64,000 nucleotides of DNA. Origin: Rivularia sp. PCC 7116. GTDB lineage: Bacteria; Cyanobacteriota; Cyanobacteriia; Cyanobacteriales; Nostocaceae. Each line of letters opens with the position of its first letter. Within the stretch, counting starts at the first letter, position 1. Shown here in pieces: positions 42,386 to 52,156 of the stretch. The notes under the pieces are model-generated. The model searched no databases, was not told the origin of the DNA, and saw nothing but the letters and a program-made list of their open reading frames with translations. The stretch lies in the NCBI RefSeq assembly GCF_000316665.1, contig NC_019678.1, forward strand, positions 2,232,001 through 2,296,000, read 5' to 3'. Made by a program: the position numbers and the translations under genes.

Positions 42386-44394
42386 TGCTAGCAGCAGGAG
42401 ATGAACATAATTCGATACAAAATGCGATTATATATGCTTATAATCAAGGATTAGCTAAGGATGATATTTTAGAAGTTGTTAATTTTAGTTTACCAGATGA
42501 TTTACATAACAAGGCAATTAGCATAATTGAGAATATAAATTCTAACTGTAATTCAAAATTACTTTATTTTAATGATTTACCGGAATTGTTCAATCTTATT
42601 TTTAATTTAGTTAATCAAGGTTTTAGCGAAGATGATATATTGAATCAATTATTTAATAAATGTGACCTAGAACAATTTGAATTTGCTAAGTATGCTTTGC
42701 GGTATATAGCGATTAATCGTATTCCCTCTGTGTGGGAATTAGATAATGTATATAACGAACTAATTAAGCTTGATATTAATGAATTAATTAAGCGATGCGA
42801 GGCTATTAAGAATCTACAGAATAAACAAGTTGCTTATCGGATAATATTACAAAATTTTTACAATGCATTTTGCGATGGAGAACCAATTAAGTGGTTTACT
42901 GATATTGCCCGTTCAACTACTGATGAAACAATCATAAAATATTGCGATCGCGCAGCTGTAATGATATCTAAAGCTCAAGGTGTGGAGCCAATTAACGCAT
43001 TGGAATCAGCGAAAACAGATATTGAACAACTAAGCATATCAACAACTGAATCCGGAAAGCTGATTATAAATACCCTAGCTGAATTTAAGATAGCAGCAGA
43101 ATATATTGATGCACAATGCGGTCCCACATTTAACCGCATCAAAATTAAACTTGGTAAAGGGGTGTCATTCAAGAAAATCCAAGATTTTGGTAACGACTTT
43201 GTGCAGCAGCTTGGAGACACTTTAAATATGGATACTTCACCAATGGTGTCCGTTGTTCGGGGTGGTGCTGCTATTGATATTCCTCGCAGCGATAGAGAAA
43301 TTGTTTATTTCAAAAATTATGCTGATTTTTCATTACCTATAGATATACATAATGTTGTGATTCCCGGTGGTGTTGGTGTTGATGGAAAATACGTGGATAT
43401 TCCCCTCTCAGATGAAAACGTGACTCATATCCTTGGTGGGGGAAGAACCAGAGGTGGTAAATCGCAATTCGAGAAAGCAGCAATACTTTATCTGGCACGT
43501 CGCTATCCCCCGTCAGTAGTCAAACTAGCTTTATCCGATGTTAAACGAGTGACTTTTAGCAAATTTTCTAAGTTACCCCATCTAATTGCACCCGTAGCAA
43601 AGGATGCAGCTTCGAGTGCAGAATTATTTAGTTTGTTAGTACAGCAAATGGAAGCCCGGTATCGGGAGTTTGAGAAAGTCGGTTGTGAGACGATAGCCGA
43701 ATTTAACCGCAAGCATTACCCCGAATTGATTATGCCTCGGATAGCAAGTTTTACAGACGAATGTTTTGACTTACTAACTGATAAAGATTACTGCGACTCT
43801 ATTGAACTGGACATGATGAAACTTTTAGCTAAGGCTGGAGGTGCGGGTATTGACATAATGCTTTACACCCAACGCCCAGATAAAAACGTTATTAATCCTT
43901 TAATTAGGAGTAATTTTCCTGCTAAAACAGCATTCGCAACTACTCGTCCGGAAGATAGCTGTATTATTTTGGGTGACGATAATACCTTAGCTGCTAACTT
44001 ATTAGGTTACGGAGATTTTTTATATAAAACTTCCACTCAAATTACTCGACTTCAAGCTCTTTATGTCGGTGATGCAGAAGAACCGGAATACTTTGAGCAG
44101 CTATTAGAAGAAGCAATCAATCAGGAAGACAATTTTACTGCTTGGGAACCAAATAATATTGAAGAGTTTTCTGACAGTGGAATCGGTAGTAAAGCAATTT
44201 TAAATAATGATTTTGCTGTTGAAGTAAATCTTGATGAACAGTCCAAGAATTCAATATTAAATTTATACAGTAAGGGTTATGCTATTCACGAAATTATCAA
44301 AGCAATATTTAATATTACTCGGCAAGATGGTAAAGATTATAAAAAATATCGTAGTGCTGTAGAAAACTTTTTAAATAATGAAGGTAATAAATAA
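42385..44394 (+). CDS. FtsK/SpoIIIE-type DNA-pumping ATPase
   Basis: The 669-residue protein has a helical N-terminal part (about 1-300, with two related segments ending in DDIL) and an FtsK-like motor. It has Walker A GGGRTRGGKSQFEKA (about 352), a Walker B-like strand RIASFTDECFD (near 452), and GIDIMLYTQRPDKNVINPLI as the post-B block seen in FtsK/TraB ATPases. No transmembrane helices are visible, so neighbouring membrane proteins may anchor it. The C-terminus (SKGYAIHEIIKAIFNITRQD) looks like a winged helix, comparable in position to the FtsK gamma domain. It overlaps the previous stop (TAATG). Confidence 0.82.
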   Translation: MLAAGDEHNSIQNAIIYAYNQGLAKDDILEVVNFSLPDDLHNKAISIIENINSNCNSKLLYFNDLPELFNLIFNLVNQGFSEDDILNQLFNKCDLEQFEFAKYALRYIAINRIPSVWELDNVYNELIKLDINELIKRCEAIKNLQNKQVAYRIILQNFYNAFCDGEPIKWFTDIARSTTDETIIKYCDRAAVMISKAQGVEPINALESAKTDIEQLSISTTESGKLIINTLAEFKIAAEYIDAQCGPTFNRIKIKLGKGVSFKKIQDFGNDFVQQLGDTLNMDTSPMVSVVRGGAAIDIPRSDREIVYFKNYADFSLPIDIHNVVIPGGVGVDGKYVDIPLSDENVTHILGGGRTRGGKSQFEKAAILYLARRYPPSVVKLALSDVKRVTFSKFSKLPHLIAPVAKDAASSAELFSLLVQQMEARYREFEKVGCETIAEFNRKHYPELIMPRIASFTDECFDLLTDKDYCDSIELDMMKLLAKAGGAGIDIMLYTQRPDKNVINPLIRSNFPAKTAFATTRPEDSCIILGDDNTLAANLLGYGDFLYKTSTQITRLQALYVGDAEEPEYFEQLLEEAINQEDNFTAWEPNNIEEFSDSGIGSKAILNNDFAVEVNLDEQSKNSILNLYSKGYAIHEIIKAIFNITRQDGKDYKKYRSAVENFLNNEGNK

Positions 44395-44395
44395 A

Positions 44396-44599
44396 ATGAT
44401 TGAGCAAGATTCTAACAACAATAAAGCAGCACTTGATTATGCTATAAAAACATTAAAGTATTATGCAAATATCACAAATTGGGGAATCATATCCAGTTAT
44501 GGTCACAGAAAAACTAATAGATGGATAGGAGAAGGGGAAGGAGTAGAACTCGCTGAAGAAGCTTTAAGAAAAATAGAATTAATTTTAAGTAATGAATAG
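44396..44599 (+). CDS. Small unknown protein following the ATPase gene
   Basis: From ATG 44396 the product has 67 residues, hydrophilic and helical, with ITNWGIISSYGHRKTNRW and a Glu-rich end. The start lies 1 base after the ATPase stop, indicating coupling. No family is recognised. Bases 44600-44790 that follow contain no gene. Confidence 0.5.
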   Translation: MIEQDSNNNKAALDYAIKTLKYYANITNWGIISSYGHRKTNRWIGEGEGVELAEEALRKIELILSNE

Positions 44600-44790
44600 G
44601 CAATTCTGGTGATCCAAAAAACAAGTTCAATTCTTGCTATTGCCATTGGAAGTTTTTTAAGTACCGAAATCGAATTAATTGCTATTTAAAATACTGCATT
44701 TTTAGTAGATAGTAGGTTTAACAAAAAGCTTTCAATATCCTGCGTTGTGCGGGGCTAAGTAATTAGTTAAAACACAATGTATGGAGGTTT

Positions 44791-46077
44791 ATGATGTTAC
44801 GAAGAAGATTATCAAAGTTAACAAGTGTTTTAACAGATGTTAACTGTGTAATTGGGGGGTTATCTTTTCTTGCTGTATTTACTGGTTCGTTAGCTGCCAT
44901 AATTGGTGTTGGAGGATATTCTCTAGAAAAGCTTGGCGTTCTTAAAGAAGAAGATACTTGGGAACAAGTTTGGGCTTTTGCTATTGTTTCTTCCACTGTC
45001 GGTTTGGCAGGTAGTAGTGTTGCTGCTACATCGGGAGCGTTTTTACGTTGCCGGAACATACAAGCAGAAGATCATAAATATACGGAAGCATCTAAGAATC
45101 TTAATTCATCTACAAGCTTCAAGTTAGCAATGACTCGCGATATGTTTGTGATGTGTCGTGATGATGGTAAGGAAGAAGAAAGTAAACAGAAGGTTTACAC
45201 ATATTATTTTTTGGAAATCAAAGGTAATCCACCAATAAGCGGATTGATGGTATCAAGAATGCAATCAAATTCAGTAGCTGTATGCGACTGCATTTCTTTA
45301 GAAGATGAACAAAAACTAATGCTAATCCATGAAAACCCTGGGGAAAGTCCCAGGTTAATTGGGAAAACCTTTTCTAGTTATCAACCATTACCGACAGAAG
45401 CATTACGCGAACACTTGGATATTTATAATCCATACCTATATGCACTTCAAAGCAAAGACTTTGAACCATGTAATCTAGAATCTTGCAAAGGCTGTCAGCA
45501 TTTGCACGGCAAGGATAAGATAGTTTGTGGCATATATGCTTATGGATGGAATGGTATTGACTGCCCAGATAAGGTTTGGGATAAAAGAAGTGCAATTCGT
45601 CGGTTTGAAGATGAAGCCGCTATTGAATCCTTGAGTAAAGGATTTGATGAATGGAAAATCTTTAAATATGACTATTTAATTAGTCTCTTTCATCCTAAAA
45701 CATACAGCCAATTTAGCTTTGATTTTGATGGTAAGCTTCTTTCTTATTCTAAAACGCTAGATGGGCTTGAAGAAGGCAATATTGTTGATTATGTCTACTT
45801 CTTACGTCGCTCTCGACAATTTCAGTATGATTATTCACACGCTGATTTTATCGAACAAGCAAGTTTCTTTCTTGACGAAGCAGATGCAACAATTAGTGTG
45901 GATGACTTTAAGATATTTGTAAAAGAGAAAGACTCAAATATTGTCCATACTTTTTTACATAATGGTGAACCGTTTTTTGCCAATAACCCTGCTTGTCCTC
46001 CAAAGCTTAAAGACAACTACAATTTATCTACGTTAATTGACTTCTTGTATAACGGCATGGATGAATTGGATTCTTAG
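44791..46077 (+). CDS. Membrane-anchored protein with a long cytoplasmic domain
   Basis: The 428-residue protein has two N-terminal hydrophobic segments (about 20-45 and 60-85), followed by a soluble domain. A four-Cys cluster CNLESCKGCQHLHGKDKIVC (about 229-248) may bind a metal; later regions are acidic. The family is unknown to me. ATG 44791 follows TATGGAGGTTTATG, a strong ribosome binding site. It is separated from the ATPase cluster by about 190 bases and may have its own promoter. Confidence 0.6.
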   Translation: MMLRRRLSKLTSVLTDVNCVIGGLSFLAVFTGSLAAIIGVGGYSLEKLGVLKEEDTWEQVWAFAIVSSTVGLAGSSVAATSGAFLRCRNIQAEDHKYTEASKNLNSSTSFKLAMTRDMFVMCRDDGKEEESKQKVYTYYFLEIKGNPPISGLMVSRMQSNSVAVCDCISLEDEQKLMLIHENPGESPRLIGKTFSSYQPLPTEALREHLDIYNPYLYALQSKDFEPCNLESCKGCQHLHGKDKIVCGIYAYGWNGIDCPDKVWDKRSAIRRFEDEAAIESLSKGFDEWKIFKYDYLISLFHPKTYSQFSFDFDGKLLSYSKTLDGLEEGNIVDYVYFLRRSRQFQYDYSHADFIEQASFFLDEADATISVDDFKIFVKEKDSNIVHTFLHNGEPFFANNPACPPKLKDNYNLSTLIDFLYNGMDELDS

Positions 46078-46230
46078 CTTGAATTTTCTGATTAAATCTT
46101 TTAAAACCTCCACCTTTAATTTCTAGTTATTAGTGGCGGTACGTAACTACTTAGTACGGGGGATTTTCCCCCACTACTGGGTAGTAATCGATAACCGCTA
46201 CCCAATTGTTATTAATTAAAGGAAATTGCA

Positions 46231-46650
46231 ATGTTTACAACCCGATTTGTTACAACTCCCGAAATTGTTTGTACTATCAACGATTTATTGTTTCCCGTCT
46301 TCTTGTTTTGTTTGATATTTGGGTGTTTATGCTATCTAACTTACGATTATGAACAACATCATAAATCCTCCGAAATTGATAGCAAGTCCGATTGCATTGA
46401 AGTGACTAAAATGCAATCTGAATCGAAAAGAAGTCAAGTAATAAAAGAAGAAGTAATGACAATTGTGGAGAAGGATAAGCAAGCTAAGTTGTTAATTGAT
46501 TTGGGTATCCGAAACCTACGCTTGTTTTGTAAGCAACAGCAAATTAAAGGTTATTCCACTGCTTATAAAAGAGGAAAGATGAAAGGTTTAGCTGAGTTTT
46601 TGCTTAGTCAAGGATACTTTTATTCGGATATTGCAATTGCGTTGAAATAA
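46231..46650 (+). CDS. Single-pass membrane protein with a helix-turn-helix-like tail
   Basis: The 139-residue product has one membrane helix (LLFPVFLFCLIFGCLCYLTY, about 18-37), a charged helical linker, and a C-terminal GLAEFLLSQGYFYSDIAIAL. This tail resembles the start of a DNA-binding helix-turn-helix and the DDIL-type segments of the FtsK-like ATPase. AAAGGAAATTGCA precedes ATG. It is the last gene of the plus-strand block. Confidence 0.55.
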   Translation: MFTTRFVTTPEIVCTINDLLFPVFLFCLIFGCLCYLTYDYEQHHKSSEIDSKSDCIEVTKMQSESKRSQVIKEEVMTIVEKDKQAKLLIDLGIRNLRLFCKQQQIKGYSTAYKRGKMKGLAEFLLSQGYFYSDIAIALK

Positions 46651-46965
46651 ACGATTTTTAAATTAGCCCCGTAAGACGAAGGATAAATTTAATGAATCAA
46701 CTATTCAAATTTCCGATTATTTATTGGATTTCAATCAATATGCCTTCATATTAGACTGAATATAAAAAGCTAAGTTCCCAATATTATCGCTATAATGCCT
46801 ACAGACAAAACATTTCACCATATTATCCGAAATGATAATGTGGTAATACAACACTCATAAAACCACTATTAATTACCTAGACGGTTATGCTCGTGGCAGA
46901 TAAAAAATTAAATGAAAGTCAATACGGCAATTTGCCGTATATCATATTTAATTTTGCATTCATTT

Positions 46966-47601
46966 CTAAGATGCTGTAATAATTCTTCCTAAGTACTTGA
47001 GTATTTTTAAAACTTCGTTAAGATTATTTCGATACTGCGACCTAGTTGAAAACAAATCGGAAACACCATATTGTTTACCTAAAGTTTTGACAAACAAATG
47101 GCTGCTACCATTGGTTATCATTCCGTAAAGAGGTTGTTCTGTTTTTGGATGAGCCGCCATATAAGCTAGTGTCTGAGGAATTGCTAACTCCAAATCAAAG
47201 GTCGTCTTCTTCGATTCAACTAGTACAATCCACAATTTACACTGTAAAACTAAAGCATCAATACGTCCTCGTAAAATTTCTTCGTTATCTCCTAATGCTT
47301 CAATTTCCACAGATACTTCGGTTTTAAACCTATAAGGTGACTGATAGAAACCCGCTAGTTCCAATAACGGTGAAAGCACCATCATTTTAATAGTTTCTTC
47401 TAAAAGACTTCCATCCGAAATTTGGTAAAGATAATTTTGTCGAACTTGTTTCAATCTTATTTATTCTGCTTCACTTAATTGAGGTAAATCAGCCATCCAT
47501 TCGGTGAAAAATTGGCGCTCATCACTAAGTTTTAAACCCAGTTTATCTTCAACTTGATGAAGAGTAGTGATATTTTCTGCAATGGCTATGTTAATTGTCA
47601 T
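46966..47601 (-). pseudogene. HSDR_N-type restriction-subunit gene interrupted by one stop codon
   Basis: From ATG 47601 the frame reads 46 residues (DKLGLKLSDERQFFTEWMAD and on) and meets TAA at 47463-47461. It then continues in the same frame for 164 codons to the stop at 46966. The downstream part has LLELAGFYQSPYRFKTEVSV and a PD-(D/E)xK nuclease core GRIDALVLQCKLWIVLVESK. The two parts join into one normal HSDR_N_2 protein of the kind annotated as restriction endonuclease subunit R. A single stop, with no frameshift, means very recent loss, readthrough, or use of the internal TTG 47454. Confidence 0.8.
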
Positions 47602-47661
47602 ATTTGTGTTTGAACTGCTTATTATTTGTTAAATTGAAATTTTTTACCGTCTTTGAATAAT

Positions 47662-48873
47662 CTAAAATTCTGGTACAAACAATTCCTTAGTTGCTCCAGC
47701 ATAATGCTCATAAATCATCTTAGGACTAGTCCCAACTAACTTAGCTACATCCTTTGCATCGAGCATCTTGGTTCTTCCATCTGGAGTCGGAATTGGTGTT
47801 TCTAAGGCAGCTGTAATAAAAGTATGCCTGGTTTGATAAAGTTTACGATACTCTATGGTGCCACTTAATTCTTGAAGCACCGAACGCCATACTCTATTCG
47901 TAAGGTTATGCACATCAATCCATTTACCTTTGGGAGAAGGAAATACTTTAGTCTCACCAGTCGCATTTTCCGGTTTTATAGACTCTAGAAGTGCTGCAAG
48001 TTTCTTGTTTGCTGGAAATGAACGCTTCTTCTGAGTCTTCAATCCTTTTTTACAAACCACTCCGTTTTCTGCTTCAACTACTGCTTGCTCAAATCGTATT
48101 GTTCTGAAGTCATCTGAAATATGCTTCCATTGCAAAGCAACAGCTTCTGATGGTCTGCATCCGCTCATGAACAGGAATTCTATTAGCGGAGCGTAATGAT
48201 TGTAAAAGTGGTTATCCTTGAAGCTTTGAATTATCTTGTCCCTTTCTTCCAAACTGAAAGGATTAATATCCGAACCATCAGATTGACTTTTAGGGATTTT
48301 GATTTCACTCGCCATTCCAAAAAACGGATTGTGACTAATCATCTGGGATTTTAGCGCCCATTGACAACAAGCTGCTAATTGCGTGAGTATCCTTTTCGCA
48401 GAATTAGCTGTTTTGTTCGCAACCAACCAATCACGGATGGCGATCGCATCCTTTAAGGATTTGCTTGGCAACTTTAATTCGATGCAACGAGCGATTTTAG
48501 TATAATCCTTTGCCAAAGTACTTGGGGATAAGCTTGAGCGCTTAAAATCCGTATATTTATCCCACAACTTCACTAAACTTGGTTGAGACGCAGATGGTGT
48601 AGAAGATGGTGTAAATGGTGTAATTTCCTTTGAATCGATTTGTGACTTGTATTTATCCAAATCCTTGGGGTCAAACCGCTCAAACAAAATATCTTTTTCA
48701 ATTTCCGAAGCCTTCAATTTAGCTAACTTCCGATGATGCGGCGTATCGGGATAGCCAGTAGAAATATAATACCGCTTGCGAGCAAAGTGAAATCTTAGCT
48801 GCAAACGACCATTAGAAAGAATTACCGATACAGAACCTTTAGAAGCCCTGCCAGTTGGTGTTTTAGAAGCCAT
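47662..48873 (-). CDS. int: Tyrosine recombinase (integrase of the tRNA-Phe element)
   Basis: The 403-residue protein has an N-terminal arm-binding region (about 1-60), a core-binding SAM-like domain (about 100-190), and a catalytic domain with Arg240 (FMSGCRPSEAVALQW), Lys279 (KGLKTQKKRS), Arg349 within LYQTRHTFI, and Tyr388 (IYEHYAG). The box II His is Tyr346, a common variant. The gene ends facing away from, and its start lies about 170 bases from, the 3' end of tRNA-Phe, the usual target of such enzymes. GATTACACC repeats lie in between. Confidence 0.92.
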   Translation of the reverse strand: MASKTPTGRASKGSVSVILSNGRLQLRFHFARKRYYISTGYPDTPHHRKLAKLKASEIEKDILFERFDPKDLDKYKSQIDSKEITPFTPSSTPSASQPSLVKLWDKYTDFKRSSLSPSTLAKDYTKIARCIELKLPSKSLKDAIAIRDWLVANKTANSAKRILTQLAACCQWALKSQMISHNPFFGMASEIKIPKSQSDGSDINPFSLEERDKIIQSFKDNHFYNHYAPLIEFLFMSGCRPSEAVALQWKHISDDFRTIRFEQAVVEAENGVVCKKGLKTQKKRSFPANKKLAALLESIKPENATGETKVFPSPKGKWIDVHNLTNRVWRSVLQELSGTIEYRKLYQTRHTFITAALETPIPTPDGRTKMLDAKDVAKLVGTSPKMIYEHYAGATKELFVPEF

Positions 48874-48880
48874 GAGTTAA

Positions 48881-48984
48881 GAAGGTGTAATCTACCTTCT
48901 AGTTTACACAAGGATTACACCATCTTTACACCATTTTTTTATCCAAATCGACCTAAAGATATCCAATAATTTGATTACACCTTC
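48881..48984. repeat. GATTACACC repeats between integrase and tRNA (arm-site candidates)
   Basis: GAAGGTGTAATC (48881-48892), GATTACACCATC (48913-48924), TTTACACCAT (48925-48934), and GATTACACCTTC (48973-48984) form one inverted and several direct copies within 104 bases. The first and last are exact reverse complements. Their position next to a tyrosine integrase and the tRNA crossover site is that of arm-type integrase or excisionase binding sites. They could also be autoregulatory operators of int, which starts at 48873. Confidence 0.72.
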
Positions 48985-49041
48985 TTTAAGTCGTCCTCCG
49001 AAACCCTTGCTCCACAGGTGAGAACGTCGGAATTTCGGTAA

Positions 49042-49114
<73 letters not shown>

Positions 49115-49375
49115 AGGGTTATTTGACCCATGACTAAAGAATATAGCAAACTTGTCTTTCTTTTGCAAGAGTTTCGTCAAAAAATATATTTGAGGGACTT
49201 CCAGAAAATAAATTATCCCAAGTCGATAATAATAATCACTCTCGTAGCCCTCCTTACCTCACATGTAGTATTTTAATAATAAGTAGGCTTTTGGGTACGC
49301 TCCACTACACTTAATTCAATAACTTGAGTGAATTAAGAGACAATTGGCTATTCAAATATATTCGGGTGTAGGTAA

Positions 49376-50158
49376 ATGAAATTTATCGGTATTGATTTGG
49401 GTTGGCAATCTCAACCAAGCGGCTTATGTTTTTTAGAATTAATAGATGGAAAGCTGCAATTACAAGATTTAGATAGAAAAGATGAGATTGCAGATATCCT
49501 CGTTTGGGTTGATAATTGCGTTCAAGCTCCCGAAAGCGCTATTATCGGCGTTGATGCACCAACTCTTATCCCCAATGCTACCGGAAGTCGCTTACCCGAC
49601 AAGTTGACTCACAAACACTTTGGTAAATACCACGCTGGATGTTACCCCGCAAATCTTGGTTTGCCTTTTGCTCAACGCACGGTAAATTTTGGTTTAGAAT
49701 TAGAGTCTCGCGGGTATCTCCATGCACCAACTATTGAAGCGCAAAAGCTTGGTAGATATCAAATTGAAGTATTCCCGCATCCTGCGATAGTTAAGCTTTT
49801 CGGCTTAGACCGCATCCTCAAATATAAAAAAGGAAAAATAGGCGATCGCCATCTTGAACTTAAGAAGCTTTATAATTACATCACCGAAATTTTACCTACT
49901 TTGGAGCCAAGTTTGAATATAGAAAATAACTCGCATTTTTTAAAGTTTGATTTTTTAAGTTCAATTTGTACCGGTAAAATTCTTAAAGCAGCAGAAGACA
50001 AACTTGATAGTCTTATTTGTGCTTATATCGCTGCTTATTGGTGGTATTGGGGAGAACAGCGAAATCTGGTTTTAGGAGATGAAAGTACTGGTTATATTGT
50101 GATTCCGGCGGAGAGTAGAAGAGAGGTTTTAGAGAGGGAGAGGGAAAATAAATTTTAG
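49376..50158 (+). CDS. DUF429-family protein
   Basis: The 260-residue protein starts with FIGIDLGWQSQPSGLCFLEL, an RNase H-like/actin-like strand, and contains AIIGVDAPTLIPNATGSR, HAGCYPANLGLPFA, and IEVFPHPAIVKLFGLDRILK, all diagnostic of DUF429. The family is predicted to be a nuclease of RNase H fold, without proved function. It lies right of the tRNA, outside the integrated element, and is likely a standard chromosomal gene. Confidence 0.85.
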   Translation: MKFIGIDLGWQSQPSGLCFLELIDGKLQLQDLDRKDEIADILVWVDNCVQAPESAIIGVDAPTLIPNATGSRLPDKLTHKHFGKYHAGCYPANLGLPFAQRTVNFGLELESRGYLHAPTIEAQKLGRYQIEVFPHPAIVKLFGLDRILKYKKGKIGDRHLELKKLYNYITEILPTLEPSLNIENNSHFLKFDFLSSICTGKILKAAEDKLDSLICAYIAAYWWYWGEQRNLVLGDESTGYIVIPAESRREVLERERENKF

Positions 50159-50657
50159 GAAGTAGAAGCACCCAGGATAAAACCAAATTTACCTCCTAAT
50201 TTATCTTGTATCAGAATCAGATTTGCTAAATATTGACCGGATTTACCTTACTAAAGGTACTTGTATTAATATTTTGATTCCATTTTAGTTTATGTAAATT
50301 AAAAAATACTATTGTGATTTCAATTTCTTAGGATAGGGATTTTTGTAAATACATTTAAAATTTTTACATTTTTTGAATTTATTCCGGCTTGGAACTAAGT
50401 TTCTAGATAATAAATATAGAAACTTGTAATGAATAATATCTTTAGCATCCATAATATACTTTGATTTCTGCGTTGCGCGATGGCTTCACAGATAAACCCT
50501 CTAAATAACTTATTCTTTGTAGGTTAACTAATAACTATTAGAAAATCATATGTAAAAAGTCATGTAAAGGCATTACTAAAGTCATGTTATTTTATCGCGG
50601 AGAATATCTTAATATATTTTATGACTGGATGGGCAAAATTTAATTGCACCTAAAAAT
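50159..50657. other. Intergenic region upstream of the sensor kinase
   Basis: About 500 AT-rich bases with no supported gene. The stretch near 50190-50270 has weak symmetry that could end the DUF429 transcript. The region should hold the sensor kinase promoter. Confidence 0.4.
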
Positions 50658-51878
50658 ATGAGTAATCGCGCAATTTCTATACCCAAGGCTGTAAGATATG
50701 CGGAATGGGTGATTTTAGTTGTACTCTTCTTGATTATATTATTTATAATATCACTTCCAATTGATGCTCCTACAGATTACCCACAACCATTAATCCCCCA
50801 TAATTTTGTATTTGGTTCTTTATCAATCTGTGCATTACTAAGTTTTGTATTTCCAATCAATCGTCCTCTATGGCAAAGAAGAGTCTATATATTTATAGAA
50901 ATACTATTAATTCTTCCATGCTATTTAATGGGATGGGACCTTAATATATTATTATTCTTATATATTGCGAAAAGTTGTTTTTTGTTGAATCGTCCCTTAG
51001 ATGCAATCGTCACAGCTACAGTTAGTTGTCTAACGGCTGTATTTTTATATATATCCAATTTTATTTATCGCTTTGAAGCAATGAGACATTACTGGATGTC
51101 CCATGCCGATAAATTATTAACTTTAGAGCGGATGATTCCGCAGACTTTGGTTCCTAGCTTGGGTATTTACTTCATTTCCTGTGTGTTTGTAATTATGTTT
51201 TGCTATCTTGCTATTGCAGAACAAAAAAGCCGTAAGAAAGCGGAAAAATTAACTCAGGAAGTAGAAGCTTTAGCATCTAAGTTAGAAAGACATCGTATAG
51301 CTCGCGATATTCATGATTCCTTGGGACATACTCTCACAACTCTTGACGTACAGTTGGAGTTAGCCAATACATTAGCAAAACGTCAACCGGAAAATGCTTT
51401 ACAAGCTCTCGATACTTGCAAACAACTGTCTTCTCAATGTTTGGTAGAAGTGAGACGAGCGGTACGAACAATGCGGTTTGCCACTTTTAATTTGAACGAA
51501 GCTTTACAAACTTTAGTTGAGCAGGTACGAAAAAATCGCAGTTTGGACATTTGTATGGAAATCAAATTACCGAATTTACCTTTACAAACTGCCCAGCAAT
51601 TATATTGTATAACCAAAGAAGGATTAACCAATATTCAAAAACATGCTGATGCTTCTAAAGTGACTTTACGCGGAGAAACTAAGTTTAATAATATAGTTTT
51701 GGAAATAGTTGATAATGGTAAAGGCTTTAATCCCGATTCTCCTCAGGCTGGATTTGGTTTAAAAGGAATGCAAGAGCGCGTAGATGTTTTGGCTGGAGAG
51801 ATGATAATTAAGAGTGGAAACACCAAGGGAACTTGTATTCAAGTTTTAATTCCTTTTTTAAAAATAAGCAGGGAATAA
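50658..51878 (+). CDS. NarL/DesK-type sensor histidine kinase
   Basis: The 406-residue kinase has an N-terminal sensor of about five or six membrane helices (residues 15-190) and a coiled linker. Its HisKA_3 phosphoacceptor box is HRIARDIHDSLGHTLTTLDV (His at about 219), followed by a HATPase_c domain with ITKEGLTNIQKHADASKV and VDNGKGFNPDSPQAGFGLKG. This is the DesK/NarX architecture. No response regulator gene follows, so it is an orphan whose partner must be elsewhere. Confidence 0.9.
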   Translation: MSNRAISIPKAVRYAEWVILVVLFLIILFIISLPIDAPTDYPQPLIPHNFVFGSLSICALLSFVFPINRPLWQRRVYIFIEILLILPCYLMGWDLNILLFLYIAKSCFLLNRPLDAIVTATVSCLTAVFLYISNFIYRFEAMRHYWMSHADKLLTLERMIPQTLVPSLGIYFISCVFVIMFCYLAIAEQKSRKKAEKLTQEVEALASKLERHRIARDIHDSLGHTLTTLDVQLELANTLAKRQPENALQALDTCKQLSSQCLVEVRRAVRTMRFATFNLNEALQTLVEQVRKNRSLDICMEIKLPNLPLQTAQQLYCITKEGLTNIQKHADASKVTLRGETKFNNIVLEIVDNGKGFNPDSPQAGFGLKGMQERVDVLAGEMIIKSGNTKGTCIQVLIPFLKISRE

Positions 51879-51921
51879 GAATAAAGAAAATAAAAAAGCA
51901 TATTTAATCGGTTTTTATTGC

Positions 51922-52040
51922 AGTTAAACGGGGAAAGCAATTCCCACAGCCCAAGGGCGTGAAAGTCTTGCTATCCCTGCCTTTATAGTTTAAAGTCCAG
52001 GAAGCTTGCCTAATCCTTGCCTAACAGACTGTAAATAATG
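51922..52040 (+). ncRNA. Possible structured RNA, weakly cobalamin-riboswitch-like
   Basis: The stretch is richer in G+C than its flanks and has GGGGAAAGCAATTCCC, ACAGCCCAAGGGCGTGAAAG, and, further on, AAAGTCCAGGAAGCTTGCCT. The last resembles the AGTCAGGA-ACCTGCC end of cobalamin riboswitches, and GGGAA with ACAGCCC the B12 box. However, the GGTG element and a cobalamin-related gene downstream are missing. It may be a variant or decayed riboswitch, or another RNA. An 8-bp inverted repeat (GCTGCCAA/TTGGCAGC) follows at 52061-52086. Confidence 0.25.
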
Positions 52041-52156
52041 GCTATAAAATACGTTTTTTGGCTGCCAAGATAAAAACTTTGGCAGCTATTGTTATTGGTC
52101 AGATTTTATTAATTATTGCTATAACAATTGATTGATGTATTAGAAACAACATTGCT

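Noticed and set aside
21494-48984. Left attachment site of the tRNA-Phe element
   Set aside because: I looked for a second copy of the tRNA 3' end in the main intergenic gaps on the left and saw none; the left boundary remains unassigned.
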